In this document: positions 1 through 8,991 of the stretch, piece by piece
How positions within the stretch are numbered: the stretch's first letter is position 1
Layout of the letters: every line of letters starts with the position of its first letter
Notes under the pieces: model-generated
The model's input: only the letters and a program-made list of their open reading frames with translations
Databases searched by the model: none
Told to the model about the DNA's origin: nothing
Program-made: the position numbers and the translations under genes
From: Thalassospira lohafexi
GTDB taxonomy: Bacteria; Pseudomonadota; Alphaproteobacteria; Rhodospirillales; Thalassospiraceae
Direction: 5' to 3'
Assembly: GCF_002844275.1 (NCBI RefSeq)
Contig: NZ_NXGX01000014.1
Coordinates: 1-39,970, forward strand
Length of the DNA: 39,970 nt

Positions 1-2270
1 AACCGTGATTGAGCCACTGGTCGTCGCAACGTCTTCACCGTCCGCAGACTGCGCCGTCACACCAAGATCGAACGACCCGCTAAAGTCATCAGCCGGTGTG
101 ATCGTCAGACCTTCAAGATCGCCCGACGACAGCGTCCAGGTGCCATCCCCATTATCCGTACCGGCAGACAAAGTCGCACCGTCTGGAACACCGGAGATCG
201 TGACTGTCAGTGTCTCGCTGGAATCCGTCAGACCCGCATCAATATCAAGCGCAATCGCTGAATCTTCGTTGCCAGACGCATCCGCAACATCAAGTGTTGG
301 CGCATCGGCAACACCCGCTACATCAACCGTCAGACTGTCGGTCGTGACCGCAACATCTTCACCATCGGCAGACTGCGCTGTCACACCCAGATCAAATGAT
401 CCGCTAAAGTCATTCGTTGGCGTAATGGTCAGACCTTCAAGGTCACCCGACGACAGCGTCCAGGTCCCGTCACCATTATCCGTACCCGCCGACAGGGTCG
501 CACCATCCGGAACACCAGAGATCGTCACCGTCAGCGTTTCCGAGCTATCCGTCAGGCCTGCATCAATATCCAGTGCAATGGCCGAATCTTCATTGCCAGT
601 TGCATCCGCGACATCAAGTATCGGTGCATCGGCAACACCCGCAACATCAACCGTTAGACTGTCGGTCGTAACCGCAACATCTTCGCCGTCAGCAGATTGC
701 GCCGTCACACCAAGATCAAACGAACCGCTAAAATCGTTGGCTGGCGTAATCGTCAAACCTTCAAGATCACCCGAGGACAAAGTCCAGGTGCCATCACCGT
801 TATCCGTACCCGCCGACAGGGTCGCGCCATCCGGAACACCGGAGACGGTCACCGTCAGAACTTCCGAGCTATCGGTAAGATCTGCGTCGATATCCAATGC
901 AATCGCTGAATCTTCATTACCCGACGCATCAGACGTTTCCAGCGTCGGTGCATCGGCAACACCAGCTACATCAACCGTGATTGATCCCGTGGTCGTCGCG
1001 ACATCTTCTCCATCCGCAGACTGAGCACTGACGCCAAGATCAAAACTGCCAGAGAAGTCATCCGCAGGCGTGATCGTCAGACCTTCGAGGTCGGTTGAGC
1101 TCAGCGTCCAAGTGCCATCACCATTATACGTGCCAGCCGACAGAGTTGTACCATCCGGCACGCCAGAGATCGTGATAGTCAGAACTTCACTGGAGTCCGT
1201 CAGACCGGCATCGATATCAAGGGCAATCGCGCTGTCTTCCGAACCGCTCGCATCAGACGTTTCCAACGTCGGAGCGTCAGCGACACCGGCAACATCAACC
1301 GTGATCGAACCTGAAGTGGTCGCAACATCTTCACCATCGGCAGACTGTGCCGTCACACCAAGATCGAACGAACCGCTAAAATCATCCGCAGGCGTGATCG
1401 TCAAACCTTCAAGATCACCCGACGACAGAGTCCAGGTCCCATCCCCGTTATCCGTACCGGCCGACAGAGTCGCACCATCCGGAACACCGCTGATTGTGAC
1501 CGTCAGAGTTTCAGAGCTGTCGATAAGTCCTGCATCGATATCAAGGGCGATGGCTGAATCTTCATTGCCAGACGCATCCGCGACATCCAGTGTTGGCGCA
1601 TCAGCCGTACCACTAACATCGACGGTGAGTTCTTCCATCACGACGGCTGTATCATCGCCGTCGGTGGTCGAGACCAGAACGGTCAGGTTGATTTCGCCGC
1701 TGAAGTCATCCGCTGGCGTGATCGTCAAACCTTCGAGTTGTTCAGGCGTGAGTGACCATGTGCCGTCCCCGTTATCGGTACCAGCCGACAAGCTCGCCCC
1801 GTCCGGAACACCGGAAATCGTGATAGACAGACTTTCACTGTCATCAAGAAGTTCGGTATCAATGCTAAGCGCGATAGCGCTGTCTTCAGAACCGCTGGCA
1901 TTTGAGACATCAAGGGTCGCGCCATCGGCAACACCGGCAACATCAACCGTCATGGTCGAGCTGCTTGATGCCGTTGTCCCGTTGCTTTCGCGGCTGGTTG
2001 CCGTCACGGTAAGGTCGAAACTGCCGCTGAAATCGTCTGCTGGCGTGATGGTAAGCCCCGCAAGCTGGCCCGCCGAAAGTGACCAGGTCCCATCGCCATT
2101 ATCGGTACCAGCCGACAGAATTGCGCCTTCTGGCACACCGGAAATAACAATTGTGAGCGTCTCAGTGCCGCCATCAAGATCATTGAGTGCCGCAGAAACA
2201 TTAAGCGAAATCGCGCTGTCTTCCGAGCCACTGACATCACCGGCCACCAGGTCAGGTGCATCGGCAACTT
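1..2270 (-). repeat. Seven tandem Ig/cadherin-like coding repeats, 324-bp period
   Basis: The repeat-junction sequence aaccgt (gacggt in one copy) recurs at 1, 325, 649, 973, 1297, 1621 and 1945, giving an exact 324-bp (108-codon) spacing with no indel across six units. The first, N-terminal-most unit is 336 bp because of an insertion encoding an extra DLDGG-like segment. Units 3 to 7 look closely related at the DNA level, and many of the differences fall at third codon positions. The array continues past the left edge. Confidence 0.95.
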
Positions 2271-2919
2271 TGGGGTCCTCCACAACGTCTTCGACGATGT
2301 CGTCAACGGTATCGTCTTGCGTCTCCTCGGTCTCGTCGAGAGCTTGTTCCTCCGCCTCAACCTCAGCAGCCTGTTCTTCGGCTGCCACGACATCCGGGTT
2401 AAGGCTCTCACGGCCTTCACGGCCGGGAACGTCGCGTTCACCGCGCAAATCGGTTGTGTCATTGGTCGAAAGATTGCTTTCGGGCAGCTCAACCGTGCTG
2501 GGATCGGATTTGAGCGACACATCGTCTGCCCCCGCCCCACCGGCACTGGAATCAGCTGTGTCTGCACCTGTGTCGACGTTACGATCAAACTCGGCCTGTT
2601 CGGCCTGAGCTATGGTCTGCTTTTCGGTGGCTTCAGCAGCCTGACTGCGTTCCTGACGCTGACTGGATGCATTGCGACGACGGAAGGTTTGCTGTTGCTC
2701 GCCCTGTGGGTTAAAGACCTGATTGCCGTAGTGGACAGATCCTAATTCCTGATCGGGGACGCTGGGGGCATTGGCCTGATCATCATGCAGCTCAACCAGC
2801 TCTTCGCTTTCGTCACCCTGATCATCACCGCGCAACAAATCATTCGGTGCATCTTCTTGATTGAAGTCACCGTTGCCATTGTCACGTGCGTTTTCAGTTT
2901 CGCGAGGATCGTCCGCCAT
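1..2919 (-). CDS. Giant secreted repeat adhesin (type I secretion substrate), N-terminal 973 codons, 3' end outside window
   Basis: The frame beginning at the ATG at 2919-2917 stays open to position 1, so at least 973 codons are present and the C-terminus lies outside the window. An in-frame TGA directly precedes the ATG, which fixes it as the first possible start; GGAGA lies about 10 nt upstream. Residues 1 to about 217 are hydrophilic and acidic, rich in D, E, Q and N, with no signal peptide. Seven Ig/cadherin-like repeats follow, each carrying EDSAIALDI, SGVP-GA-LSAGTDNGDGTW and LTITPADDFSG-like segments. Such repeats are known from large calcium-binding RTX/LapA/BapA-type surface adhesins. 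Lack of a Sec signal and the type I exporter genes just upstream suggest it is the exporter's substrate; the C-terminal secretion signal cannot be seen. Long open frames on the opposite strand here are antisense shadows. Biofilm or surface attachment is inferred. Confidence 0.85.
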   Translation of the reverse strand, partial: MADDPRETENARDNGNGDFNQEDAPNDLLRGDDQGDESEELVELHDDQANAPSVPDQELGSVHYGNQVFNPQGEQQQTFRRRNASSQRQERSQAAEATEKQTIAQAEQAEFDRNVDTGADTADSSAGGAGADDVSLKSDPSTVELPESNLSTNDTTDLRGERDVPGREGRESLNPDVVAAEEQAAEVEAEEQALDETEETQDDTVDDIVEDVVEDPKVADAPDLVAGDVSGSEDSAISLNVSAALNDLDGGTETLTIVISGVPEGAILSAGTDNGDGTWSLSAGQLAGLTITPADDFSGSFDLTVTATSRESNGTTASSSSTMTVDVAGVADGATLDVSNASGSEDSAIALSIDTELLDDSESLSITISGVPDGASLSAGTDNGDGTWSLTPEQLEGLTITPADDFSGEINLTVLVSTTDGDDTAVVMEELTVDVSGTADAPTLDVADASGNEDSAIALDIDAGLIDSSETLTVTISGVPDGATLSAGTDNGDGTWTLSSGDLEGLTITPADDFSGSFDLGVTAQSADGEDVATTSGSITVDVAGVADAPTLETSDASGSEDSAIALDIDAGLTDSSEVLTITISGVPDGTTLSAGTYNGDGTWTLSSTDLEGLTITPADDFSGSFDLGVSAQSADGEDVATTTGSITVDVAGVADAPTLETSDASGNEDSAIALDIDADLTDSSEVLTVTVSGVPDGATLSAGTDNGDGTWTLSSGDLEGLTITPANDFSGSFDLGVTAQSADGEDVAVTTDSLTVDVAGVADAPILDVADATGNEDSAIALDIDAGLTDSSETLTVTISGVPDGATLSAGTDNGDGTWTLSSGDLEGLTITPTNDFSGSFDLGVTAQSADGEDVAVTTDSLTVDVAGVADAPTLDVADASGNEDSAIALDIDAGLTDSSETLTVTISGVPDGATLSAGTDNGDGTWTLSSGDLEGLTITPADDFSGSFDLGVTAQSADGEDVATTSGSITV

Positions 2920-2968
2920 TCACCCACTCTCCGTAAAGTGCGAGATGGATACACCCACCCCACACATT

Positions 2969-2984
2969 CTATACATTAGTATAG
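2969..2984 (-). promoter_or_regulatory. Palindrome CTATAC-ATTA-GTATAG upstream of adhesin
   Basis: A perfect 6-bp inverted repeat with a 4-base centre lies 50 bp upstream of the adhesin ATG. A near copy lies 53 bp upstream of the first ABC transporter gene at 8341-8356. It may be an operator, or contain the -10 region (TATAGA on the minus strand). The regulator is unknown. Confidence 0.5.
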
Positions 2985-3028
2985 ATTCCCTGATTTAAAC
3001 CAGAGAAATGTGCGGCCGGGCAGTAGAA

Positions 3029-3068
3029 ATGAGCATTTCATTTCCAGCGGGACCAATTAAATGCTCAT
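3029..3068 (-). promoter_or_regulatory. Inverted repeat spanning the hlyD-type stop codon
   Basis: ATGAGCATTT at 3029-3038 pairs with AAATGCTCAT at 3059-3068, a perfect 10-bp stem with a 20-nt loop that includes the stop codon of the adaptor gene. There is no T-run behind it on the minus strand, so it is not a classic terminator. It may attenuate or stabilise mRNA between the exporter genes and the adhesin. Confidence 0.4.
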
Positions 3069-4420
3069 CGTTCAGAGAACGCCTGATCAAGCGAGACATA
3101 GACCGGTTTCAGCAAATACTGCAGAAGGGTCCTCTCCCCGGTCTGGATATCCGCCTGAACGGTCATCCCGGGTATGATCTTTTGAGCAGAAGCCCCCTCA
3201 CCGACAGAATCAGCATTAAGAGCAACTTTACCTTTATAATACGGTTGGCCTTCTTCGTCTACAAAAGTAGAGGCTGATATCGATACCAATTCACCCTTGA
3301 TACCACCATATCGTATAAAGTCGAAGGCACTGACTTTGACTGTGACCGGCTGACCCAAATGCACATGTCCGATATCCTCGGTCGAAATGCGGGTTTCCGC
3401 AATCAGCACATCATCCGCTGGGACCAGCTCCATCACCACCTGTGCCGGCGCAATCACCCCGCCAATGGTTGAGAATTGAAGCCCCTTGATATAGCCACGC
3501 GCAGGCGCCACGATTTCAAGTCGCGCGACACGATCACGTAATTTCCGCAAGGTTTCGCTGGCCTGTGCAATCTCACCACCAAGACGACCAAGCTCTGTAA
3601 TCGCTTCTTCGCGTTGACTTTTTTCCAACTCATTAAGCCGCAAGTTTGCTTCGGCGATGGTTTCGCGTGCACGCGCCTTTTCGGCAACAACACCCGAAAG
3701 GCTACCCTGTGCCTCGTTCAGTTCACGCTGAATATTAAGGAAAAGCACCTTGGAGTTCAGCCCCTGCTCATAAAGCGACCGACGCATGGTGACTTCCTGA
3801 TTTAGCAGACCAAGCGATTTGCGAAGGGTCTCTTCCTGCTGGCTTAGCTGTGCCAGCTCCGCATTGCGTTCCTTGATCTGAACCTGAAGAATTTCGGTCT
3901 GATTGGCATCAAGTTCAGTCTGGATATTATAAATTTCCTGCTGATTAAGCGCCAATTCAGGATACTGCCCCAGCATTGTCGAAAAATCAGGCACGCGGCC
4001 TTCAGCCAATGCGCGATAACGTTCGGCTTCCAGACGTAAATTGCCAAGTTTGGTTTCGGTTTGCGAAAGCTCCGCCTGCGCTGATTCGGGCTTAAGACGG
4101 ATCAAAACCTGCCCTTTCTCCACCAGATCACCATCGCGGATCATGATTTGATCAATGATCCCGCCTTCAAGATGCTGGATTTTATTGACCGCACCGGTTG
4201 GCATGACCTGACCAAATGTGATCGCGGTTTCCTTGATTTGCGTTGTCGCCGCCCATGCAATCAAGGCCAAAAAACCAACCGAAAGCATAATCAGGGCTGA
4301 CCGCACAAAGATCGAAATCCCGCCTTCTTCAAGCAATACCGCATGCGACAAATAGCGCGCCATACGTCGTGAACGACGGAACCGCTCGATCGCAGTATTC
4401 TGAACTGCCACGTCACTCAT
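3065..4420 (-). CDS. Type I secretion periplasmic adaptor, HlyD/PrtE/LapC family
   Basis: The 451-aa product has a short cytoplasmic N-terminus, one membrane segment at about residues 42-60 (LIMLSVGFLALIAWA), a lipoyl/barrel-sandwich motif (VNKIQHLEGGIIDQI), a long alpha-helical coiled-coil hairpin at about 110-300, and a C-terminal beta-barrel with PGMTVQADI. This is the normal membrane fusion protein layout and length, linking an inner-membrane ABC exporter to a TolC-type channel. The ATG overlaps the stop of the preceding ABC gene (ATGA), so translation is probably coupled. The adhesin gene follows after 145 bp. No outer-membrane partner is encoded in the window. Confidence 0.93.
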   Translation of the reverse strand: MSDVAVQNTAIERFRRSRRMARYLSHAVLLEEGGISIFVRSALIMLSVGFLALIAWAATTQIKETAITFGQVMPTGAVNKIQHLEGGIIDQIMIRDGDLVEKGQVLIRLKPESAQAELSQTETKLGNLRLEAERYRALAEGRVPDFSTMLGQYPELALNQQEIYNIQTELDANQTEILQVQIKERNAELAQLSQQEETLRKSLGLLNQEVTMRRSLYEQGLNSKVLFLNIQRELNEAQGSLSGVVAEKARARETIAEANLRLNELEKSQREEAITELGRLGGEIAQASETLRKLRDRVARLEIVAPARGYIKGLQFSTIGGVIAPAQVVMELVPADDVLIAETRISTEDIGHVHLGQPVTVKVSAFDFIRYGGIKGELVSISASTFVDEEGQPYYKGKVALNADSVGEGASAQKIIPGMTVQADIQTGERTLLQYLLKPVYVSLDQAFSER

Positions 4421-6555
4421 AGGTAGCCTCCGTCTATCACTTGCTGCTTGATCCGTTCGGGCGGCGCGTCACCACGCAACTGTCCGGCCTCAAGCACAAG
4501 TATGCGATCGGCCAGATCAAGATGGCTTGGCCGATGGGTAATGAGGAAGATGGTCGAACCACCGCGCAAACGATTGATCGTATGCTGAAACGCCCGATCT
4601 GCTTTTTGATCCAGACCATTGGTCGGCTCATCAAACAAAATAACCGGAGCTTCGCGAACAAAAGCACGCGCCAAGGCAAGGCGCTGCAGGAAGCTTGCCG
4701 AAAAGCGCGAAGAATGCTGATCACCGACACGCGTCGTGAAACCCTTGGGCAAATTTTCGATATCTTGCAAAACACCGGCCGACATGCAGGCCATGCGCAA
4801 ATCATCCTGTGATGCCACCGGGTTCGCCAGACGCAGGTTTTGCGCAATAGAGCCGCGGAAAAATTCAATATCCTGCGGTACATATGAAATCGCCTGACGC
4901 AGGGTTTGCGGATCCATCTGGCGAATATCGGCCCCATCAATCAAAACCGCACCGGCTTGGGGTTGATACATCCCCGCCACCAGCTTGATCAGCGATGATT
5001 TACCCGCGCCATTTGCCCCGACAACGGCAATAACCTGCCCCGGTTTAATATCAAAATTAACCCCGACAAGTGCCGGGTCTGACTCCGGGCTATAGCGGAA
5101 ACTGACGCGTGAAAAACTAACTGCCCCGGCAAAACGGCGCTGATCAACGGAACGCGGCACCAAGTCACCTTCGGGCGCAATCGTCATAAGCCGATTAATC
5201 TGGCGCACACTGCCGCGCAATTGCGCCAACCGCGGCATACCGATAAAGGCCTGATTGATCGGGCCAAGAACACGCCACGCCAGCATCATCGATGCCACAA
5301 GGGCACCGACGCTCATTTGGGCATTCATCACCTGATAGGCCCCGAAGGCCAACACCAAAGCGCCAGATGAAATCATAAGAATCTGTGCCAGCGTGTTGAT
5401 CACGTTATTGACCATCGAAACCCGGAAACCGGCATATGCCGTATCGGCAGAAATCTCGCGAAACCGCGACAACCAGCGTTTTTCCGACGCGGTATATTTC
5501 AGGGCCGACATCTTTCCGACCGTTTCGACCAGAAATTCCTGACGGTTGGCACCATTGCGCCCAAGTTCCGACACCCGACGAGAAACGATGGGGAAGGATA
5601 TAAGGCCAATCAGGACAAAAACGCCAATCAGCGCAATCGGGACCATGGCAAGCCAGCCGCCGAGATAGAACATCACAATCAAAAAGATCGGCACAAATGG
5701 CATTTCAAGCATCACCATGGCCATCGGACCGGTGAAAAACTCGCGCACACTTTCAAAATCACGAATACGCGAAATCTGGACACCAACCGGTGCACGTTCG
5801 GTGAATGCCGGCGGCAGTGCTAGCAACCGTTCAAAGATCGCCCCACTGACCAAGGTATCCAGTCGCGCCCCAAAATGGCTGACGATCTGGCTGCGCAATG
5901 TGCGCAACACCCATGTCATGATCAGGATGATGCCAATACCAATTGAAAACTGGATCAACATTGAAATCGACCGCGTCCCAATCACGCGATCATAAATGCC
6001 CATCACGAAGATCGGCGTCGCCAATGCCATGATGTTGAGCACAAAGGTAATCAGCAACAACTGATACCCAAGCTGTGAAAACCGCGTCGCAATACCGCCA
6101 AACCAGCCGCGCTTGTCATCTTCGAAATAGCGTTCACGACGGTTTGCGCTGCTGAACTGATAAAGCCTGCCGGGCAAGGACGACGCCTTGATCACTATCT
6201 CACGGTCGGTTCCGCCGTCATAAACCCGAATGCCGTTTGCTTCCGGGCGAATGACAACCAGTGCGGTGCCATTATCTGGCACAAACAGGCACGGCATCAG
6301 ACGGTCGTCAATCTGGCTAAACACCACATCGATTTCGCGTGACTGATAATTCAAATGCGCGAGAACATTGCGAAAATCAGTCAGATCAAGCGCCTGATCC
6401 ATATGCGGCAAAGCTTCGGCAACCTGACGGGGCAGGCCGCGCCATCCCAAGGCCTGAAGCAACGGCCAAAGGCAGGCATCAAAGTCCGACTGCGAATCTG
6501 TGCTGGCAAGGCCCATGCGGTAATTTTGGGCAAATTCCATATTGTCGATATTCAT
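4417..6555 (-). CDS. Type I secretion ABC exporter with N-terminal C39-like domain
   Basis: The 712-aa product has an N-terminal domain of about 150 residues resembling the catalytically dead C39 peptidase-like domain of RTX exporters. It has no catalytic Cys in the expected place. A six-helix ABC membrane domain (about 165-450) and an ATPase domain (about 480-712) follow. The ATPase shows Walker A GANGAGKSS, Walker B VILFDEPTNGLD with the catalytic Glu, and the H-loop ITHRPS. The ABC signature is unusual: FSASFLQR where LSGGQxQR is expected. The gene overlaps its neighbours on both sides by ATGA. The order ABC-ABC-HlyD-substrate suggests that the two ABC proteins form one heterodimeric exporter (inference). 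Confidence 0.9.
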   Translation of the reverse strand: MNIDNMEFAQNYRMGLASTDSQSDFDACLWPLLQALGWRGLPRQVAEALPHMDQALDLTDFRNVLAHLNYQSREIDVVFSQIDDRLMPCLFVPDNGTALVVIRPEANGIRVYDGGTDREIVIKASSLPGRLYQFSSANRRERYFEDDKRGWFGGIATRFSQLGYQLLLITFVLNIMALATPIFVMGIYDRVIGTRSISMLIQFSIGIGIILIMTWVLRTLRSQIVSHFGARLDTLVSGAIFERLLALPPAFTERAPVGVQISRIRDFESVREFFTGPMAMVMLEMPFVPIFLIVMFYLGGWLAMVPIALIGVFVLIGLISFPIVSRRVSELGRNGANRQEFLVETVGKMSALKYTASEKRWLSRFREISADTAYAGFRVSMVNNVINTLAQILMISSGALVLAFGAYQVMNAQMSVGALVASMMLAWRVLGPINQAFIGMPRLAQLRGSVRQINRLMTIAPEGDLVPRSVDQRRFAGAVSFSRVSFRYSPESDPALVGVNFDIKPGQVIAVVGANGAGKSSLIKLVAGMYQPQAGAVLIDGADIRQMDPQTLRQAISYVPQDIEFFRGSIAQNLRLANPVASQDDLRMACMSAGVLQDIENLPKGFTTRVGDQHSSRFSASFLQRLALARAFVREAPVILFDEPTNGLDQKADRAFQHTINRLRGGSTIFLITHRPSHLDLADRILVLEAGQLRGDAPPERIKQQVIDGGYL

Positions 6556-8288
6556 GTCGACACCCCCGCCTTAACAGAGACAGTGCCTTTTGAGCCCACC
6601 TTTGCAACCCGTTGGTTGGTCCGCTTAAGAACCGGCACAAGACGTTGATCAACCAGGCGGTATTGCTTGTTGGCCAGCGCAATCAATGACGGACGGTGTG
6701 ACACCATCACAAGCGTGCAATGTTTCTTCAATTCCAGCATCAGGCTGGTCATGATGTTGTCACCCGCGATATCAAGCGAGCTATTGGCTTCGTCAAACAG
6801 CACAATACGGGGGTAATCAATCAACGCACGGGCAACGGCGATCCGCTGCTTCACCCCGCGCGGCAGGGTTTCCGATGCCTGCCCGCCCACTTCGGTGTCA
6901 TAGCCGTGCGGCATGCGCATGACGATATCATCAAGCCCGAGACGGCGGGCAATTTCGACCACACGTTCAACGCCGATGTCCTTGCGAAAACCGGTGATGT
7001 TTTCAATGATCGTCCCTTTGAACATCACGCCATGTTGCGGCAGATAGGCAATCTGGCGACGAATGGATTCAGAACTGTAGTTACCGATTTCCCTGCCATC
7101 GAGCAGGATTTCACCCTGATCCGGACGCAACGCTCCCATCAACATCCACAGCAACGTGGTTTTACCGGTCCCGTTGTCACCGGTAATGGCAACAGACTCA
7201 CCCGGCTCAATCACCAGATCAAGACCATCAAACACCTTTTTGCCATCGCCGTGCGCAAAAGACACATTGAGCAACTCAATCTTGCCATCAAGTAACGGCA
7301 TCTCGGGCGAGCCATCATCGTCTTCCGGTTCTATTTCAAATAGTTCCTGACAGCGCTGCCGCGCCACCCGGATATTCTGAAACTGGGTCCAAAGGCTCAT
7401 GGCGCGCTGAAGGGGCTGAATAGATCGCCCGGCCAGCATGGTGCAGGCCGCAAGCCCCCCAACCGTCAGATCCGCATCAATCACCAGAACACTGCCAACC
7501 GCGGCAACCAGAACCATGGTCAGCATCGAAAAGGTCGCACTGGCATTAACGGCCGCATGGGCGGAACGTGCCGCGACAAGGTCGTCCTCGGCGCACTGAA
7601 CCTGAAGCTGCTCATGACGACGGATCATCAAGTTTTCCATCGCCATCGACTTGATCGTATGAACCCCGGTAAGGGTTTCGATAATGAAATTATAGCGCCG
7701 CTCATCAGACTGGCTACGCTGATCAAGCGCCTTGCGCAATTGCCGCCCCAGCACGAGTGCCGTGATAAAAAACGCAATCAGAATGCCCAGTGGAACCGCA
7801 ACAAGCACCCCACCGATCACCGCAATCAGGCCCAGGAACAGAACAATGAACGGCAAGTCGATGACGGCCCCAATCGCCTGACCAGAATAGAAATCACGCA
7901 ACATATTCAGGCTATTAAGGCGCTGCAAATGTAACCCGGGGGCGGTTTTGTCATAATCAGTCAAGCTTGCCGAAAGCAAATGCCCAACAGCGGCCTGAGA
8001 ACTGCGATGTTCAAACTTTGCCGCGGACAACGAAGAGATATAGGCCCGTCCCAAACGCAAAATGGCCTCGATCATCAACGCAGCCATCACACCAAGGATA
8101 AGCAAGGTCAGTGTCGGGATCGAGTTATGCGGCAGCACACGGTCATAAACTTGCAGCAAGGTAATCGGCAACGCCAGTGACAACAGGTTGATCACCAATG
8201 CGGCAACCAACAAGGCAAAGCGACCGGTCTGCAAATGCGACAATGTCCCGATATTCAATGCGGGATGTCGTCTGGCGTGACGTGTCAT
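6552..8288 (-). CDS. Type I secretion ABC exporter half-transporter, PrtD-like
   Basis: The 578-aa product is an ABC membrane domain (about residues 25-310) followed by an ATPase domain with Walker A GDNGTGKT (about 368), Walker B RIVLFDEANSSLD and the H-loop SHRPS. It lacks the N-terminal C39-like domain of the next gene. The signature is non-canonical, LPRGVKQR in place of LSGGQxQR. This is the first gene of the secretion operon and overlaps the second ABC gene by ATGA. A 232-bp gap separates it from the S4 gene upstream, so it probably has its own promoter; a palindrome and an element shared with the adhesin lie in that gap. The ribosome binding site is weak (GGAG about 13 nt upstream of the ATG). 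Confidence 0.9.
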   Translation of the reverse strand: MTRHARRHPALNIGTLSHLQTGRFALLVAALVINLLSLALPITLLQVYDRVLPHNSIPTLTLLILGVMAALMIEAILRLGRAYISSLSAAKFEHRSSQAAVGHLLSASLTDYDKTAPGLHLQRLNSLNMLRDFYSGQAIGAVIDLPFIVLFLGLIAVIGGVLVAVPLGILIAFFITALVLGRQLRKALDQRSQSDERRYNFIIETLTGVHTIKSMAMENLMIRRHEQLQVQCAEDDLVAARSAHAAVNASATFSMLTMVLVAAVGSVLVIDADLTVGGLAACTMLAGRSIQPLQRAMSLWTQFQNIRVARQRCQELFEIEPEDDDGSPEMPLLDGKIELLNVSFAHGDGKKVFDGLDLVIEPGESVAITGDNGTGKTTLLWMLMGALRPDQGEILLDGREIGNYSSESIRRQIAYLPQHGVMFKGTIIENITGFRKDIGVERVVEIARRLGLDDIVMRMPHGYDTEVGGQASETLPRGVKQRIAVARALIDYPRIVLFDEANSSLDIAGDNIMTSLMLELKKHCTLVMVSHRPSLIALANKQYRLVDQRLVPVLKRTNQRVAKVGSKGTVSVKAGVST

Positions 8289-8340
8289 AGGGCCGACATA
8301 CTCCGTGACTCCAAATCCATACCACCCAAAAGATGGTTAA

Positions 8341-8372
8341 CTATACCATTAGATAGGATCAATAGCTGATCC
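8341..8372 (-). promoter_or_regulatory. Upstream element of the type I secretion operon
   Basis: CTATACCATTAGATAG at 8341-8356 closely resembles the 2969-2984 palindrome and lies 53 bp before the ATG. It overlaps a second inverted repeat, GGATCA-ATAGC-TGATCC at 8356-8372. On the minus strand TATAGT could act as a -10. I see no well-spaced -35. Confidence 0.4.
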
Positions 8373-8520
8373 CTTTCTCACTGGCAAGAAATTCCTGATC
8401 TGTGTACAACCCGATACGAAAGGCTACCAGCAGTATAATACACGTGCTCCTTACTGTGTTCGCGTATCCACCCGTCGCAGATCACACTAACTTGAAAGAA
8501 TCACACCAATTTCAATGATT

Positions 8521-8958
8521 TTAGGCGTCCTCGTCGTCGCCGCGTAAACGATCAAGCGCACGTCTTTCTGCCTTTGTCGGCCGTCCGGAACCTGCTTCGC
8601 GCGCGCCCACAGGGGCGGTACGGATATCAGACGCAACTTCCTTTTTTGCCACGCGCGGCGGGGAATGGTCGGTATAAAGCGCCTGTGCCTCAGGGGCGGG
8701 ACCGCGACGTTCACCAAGTGCGACCACTTCGACCACACGAAGATGCGGCCCCTGAAAGAATTGCAGATGATCGCCTGCCGATACCGTCGCACTGGCCTTG
8801 GACACCGACTGACCGTTCAAAACAATATGCCCCGCCTGGCAGGCTTTGCTGGCAAGTGACCGCGTTTTGTAAAACCGTGCGTGCCACAGCCATTTATCAA
8901 CCCGAAGTTTTTCCGCAAGTTCCGTCACGACCGTCTCGGTCCCCGTATCATTGATCAA
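8521..8958 (-). CDS. hslR: S4-domain RNA-binding protein, Hsp15-like
   Basis: The 145-aa product has an S4 fold at about residues 14-80 (LRVDKWLWHARFYKTRSLA, then HIVLNGQSVSKASATVSAGD) and a basic, charged C-terminal tail. This is the layout of Hsp15/HslR, which in E. coli binds stalled 50S subunits with nascent chains. The displayed start is TTG at 8958; a GTG at codon 11 is an alternative and no strong Shine-Dalgarno decides. It follows the helicase gene by 83 bp with a terminator-like hairpin between. The pairing of an S4 gene with a SUV3-like helicase recurs in alphaproteobacteria (established from memory), which suggests a shared RNA role. Confidence 0.8.
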   Translation of the reverse strand: MINDTGTETVVTELAEKLRVDKWLWHARFYKTRSLASKACQAGHIVLNGQSVSKASATVSAGDHLQFFQGPHLRVVEVVALGERRGPAPEAQALYTDHSPPRVAKKEVASDIRTAPVGAREAGSGRPTKAERRALDRLRGDDEDA

Positions 8959-8991
8959 ACATCATTTAACGCAGCAGGCCTTCAAACGCAA

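Noticed and set aside
1..2270. CRISPR array as an explanation of the left-end repeats
   Set aside because: The 324-bp period is in frame with a coding sequence and has no spacer-repeat structure.
5..2608. Two long plus-strand open frames with repetitive Ser/Val/Pro-rich translations (5-1024 and 1070-2608)
   Set aside because: They are antisense to the adhesin repeats. The minus frame gives sensible Ig-like repeats (EDSAIALDI, SGVPDGATLSAGTDNGDGTW) while the plus translations have no recognisable domain.
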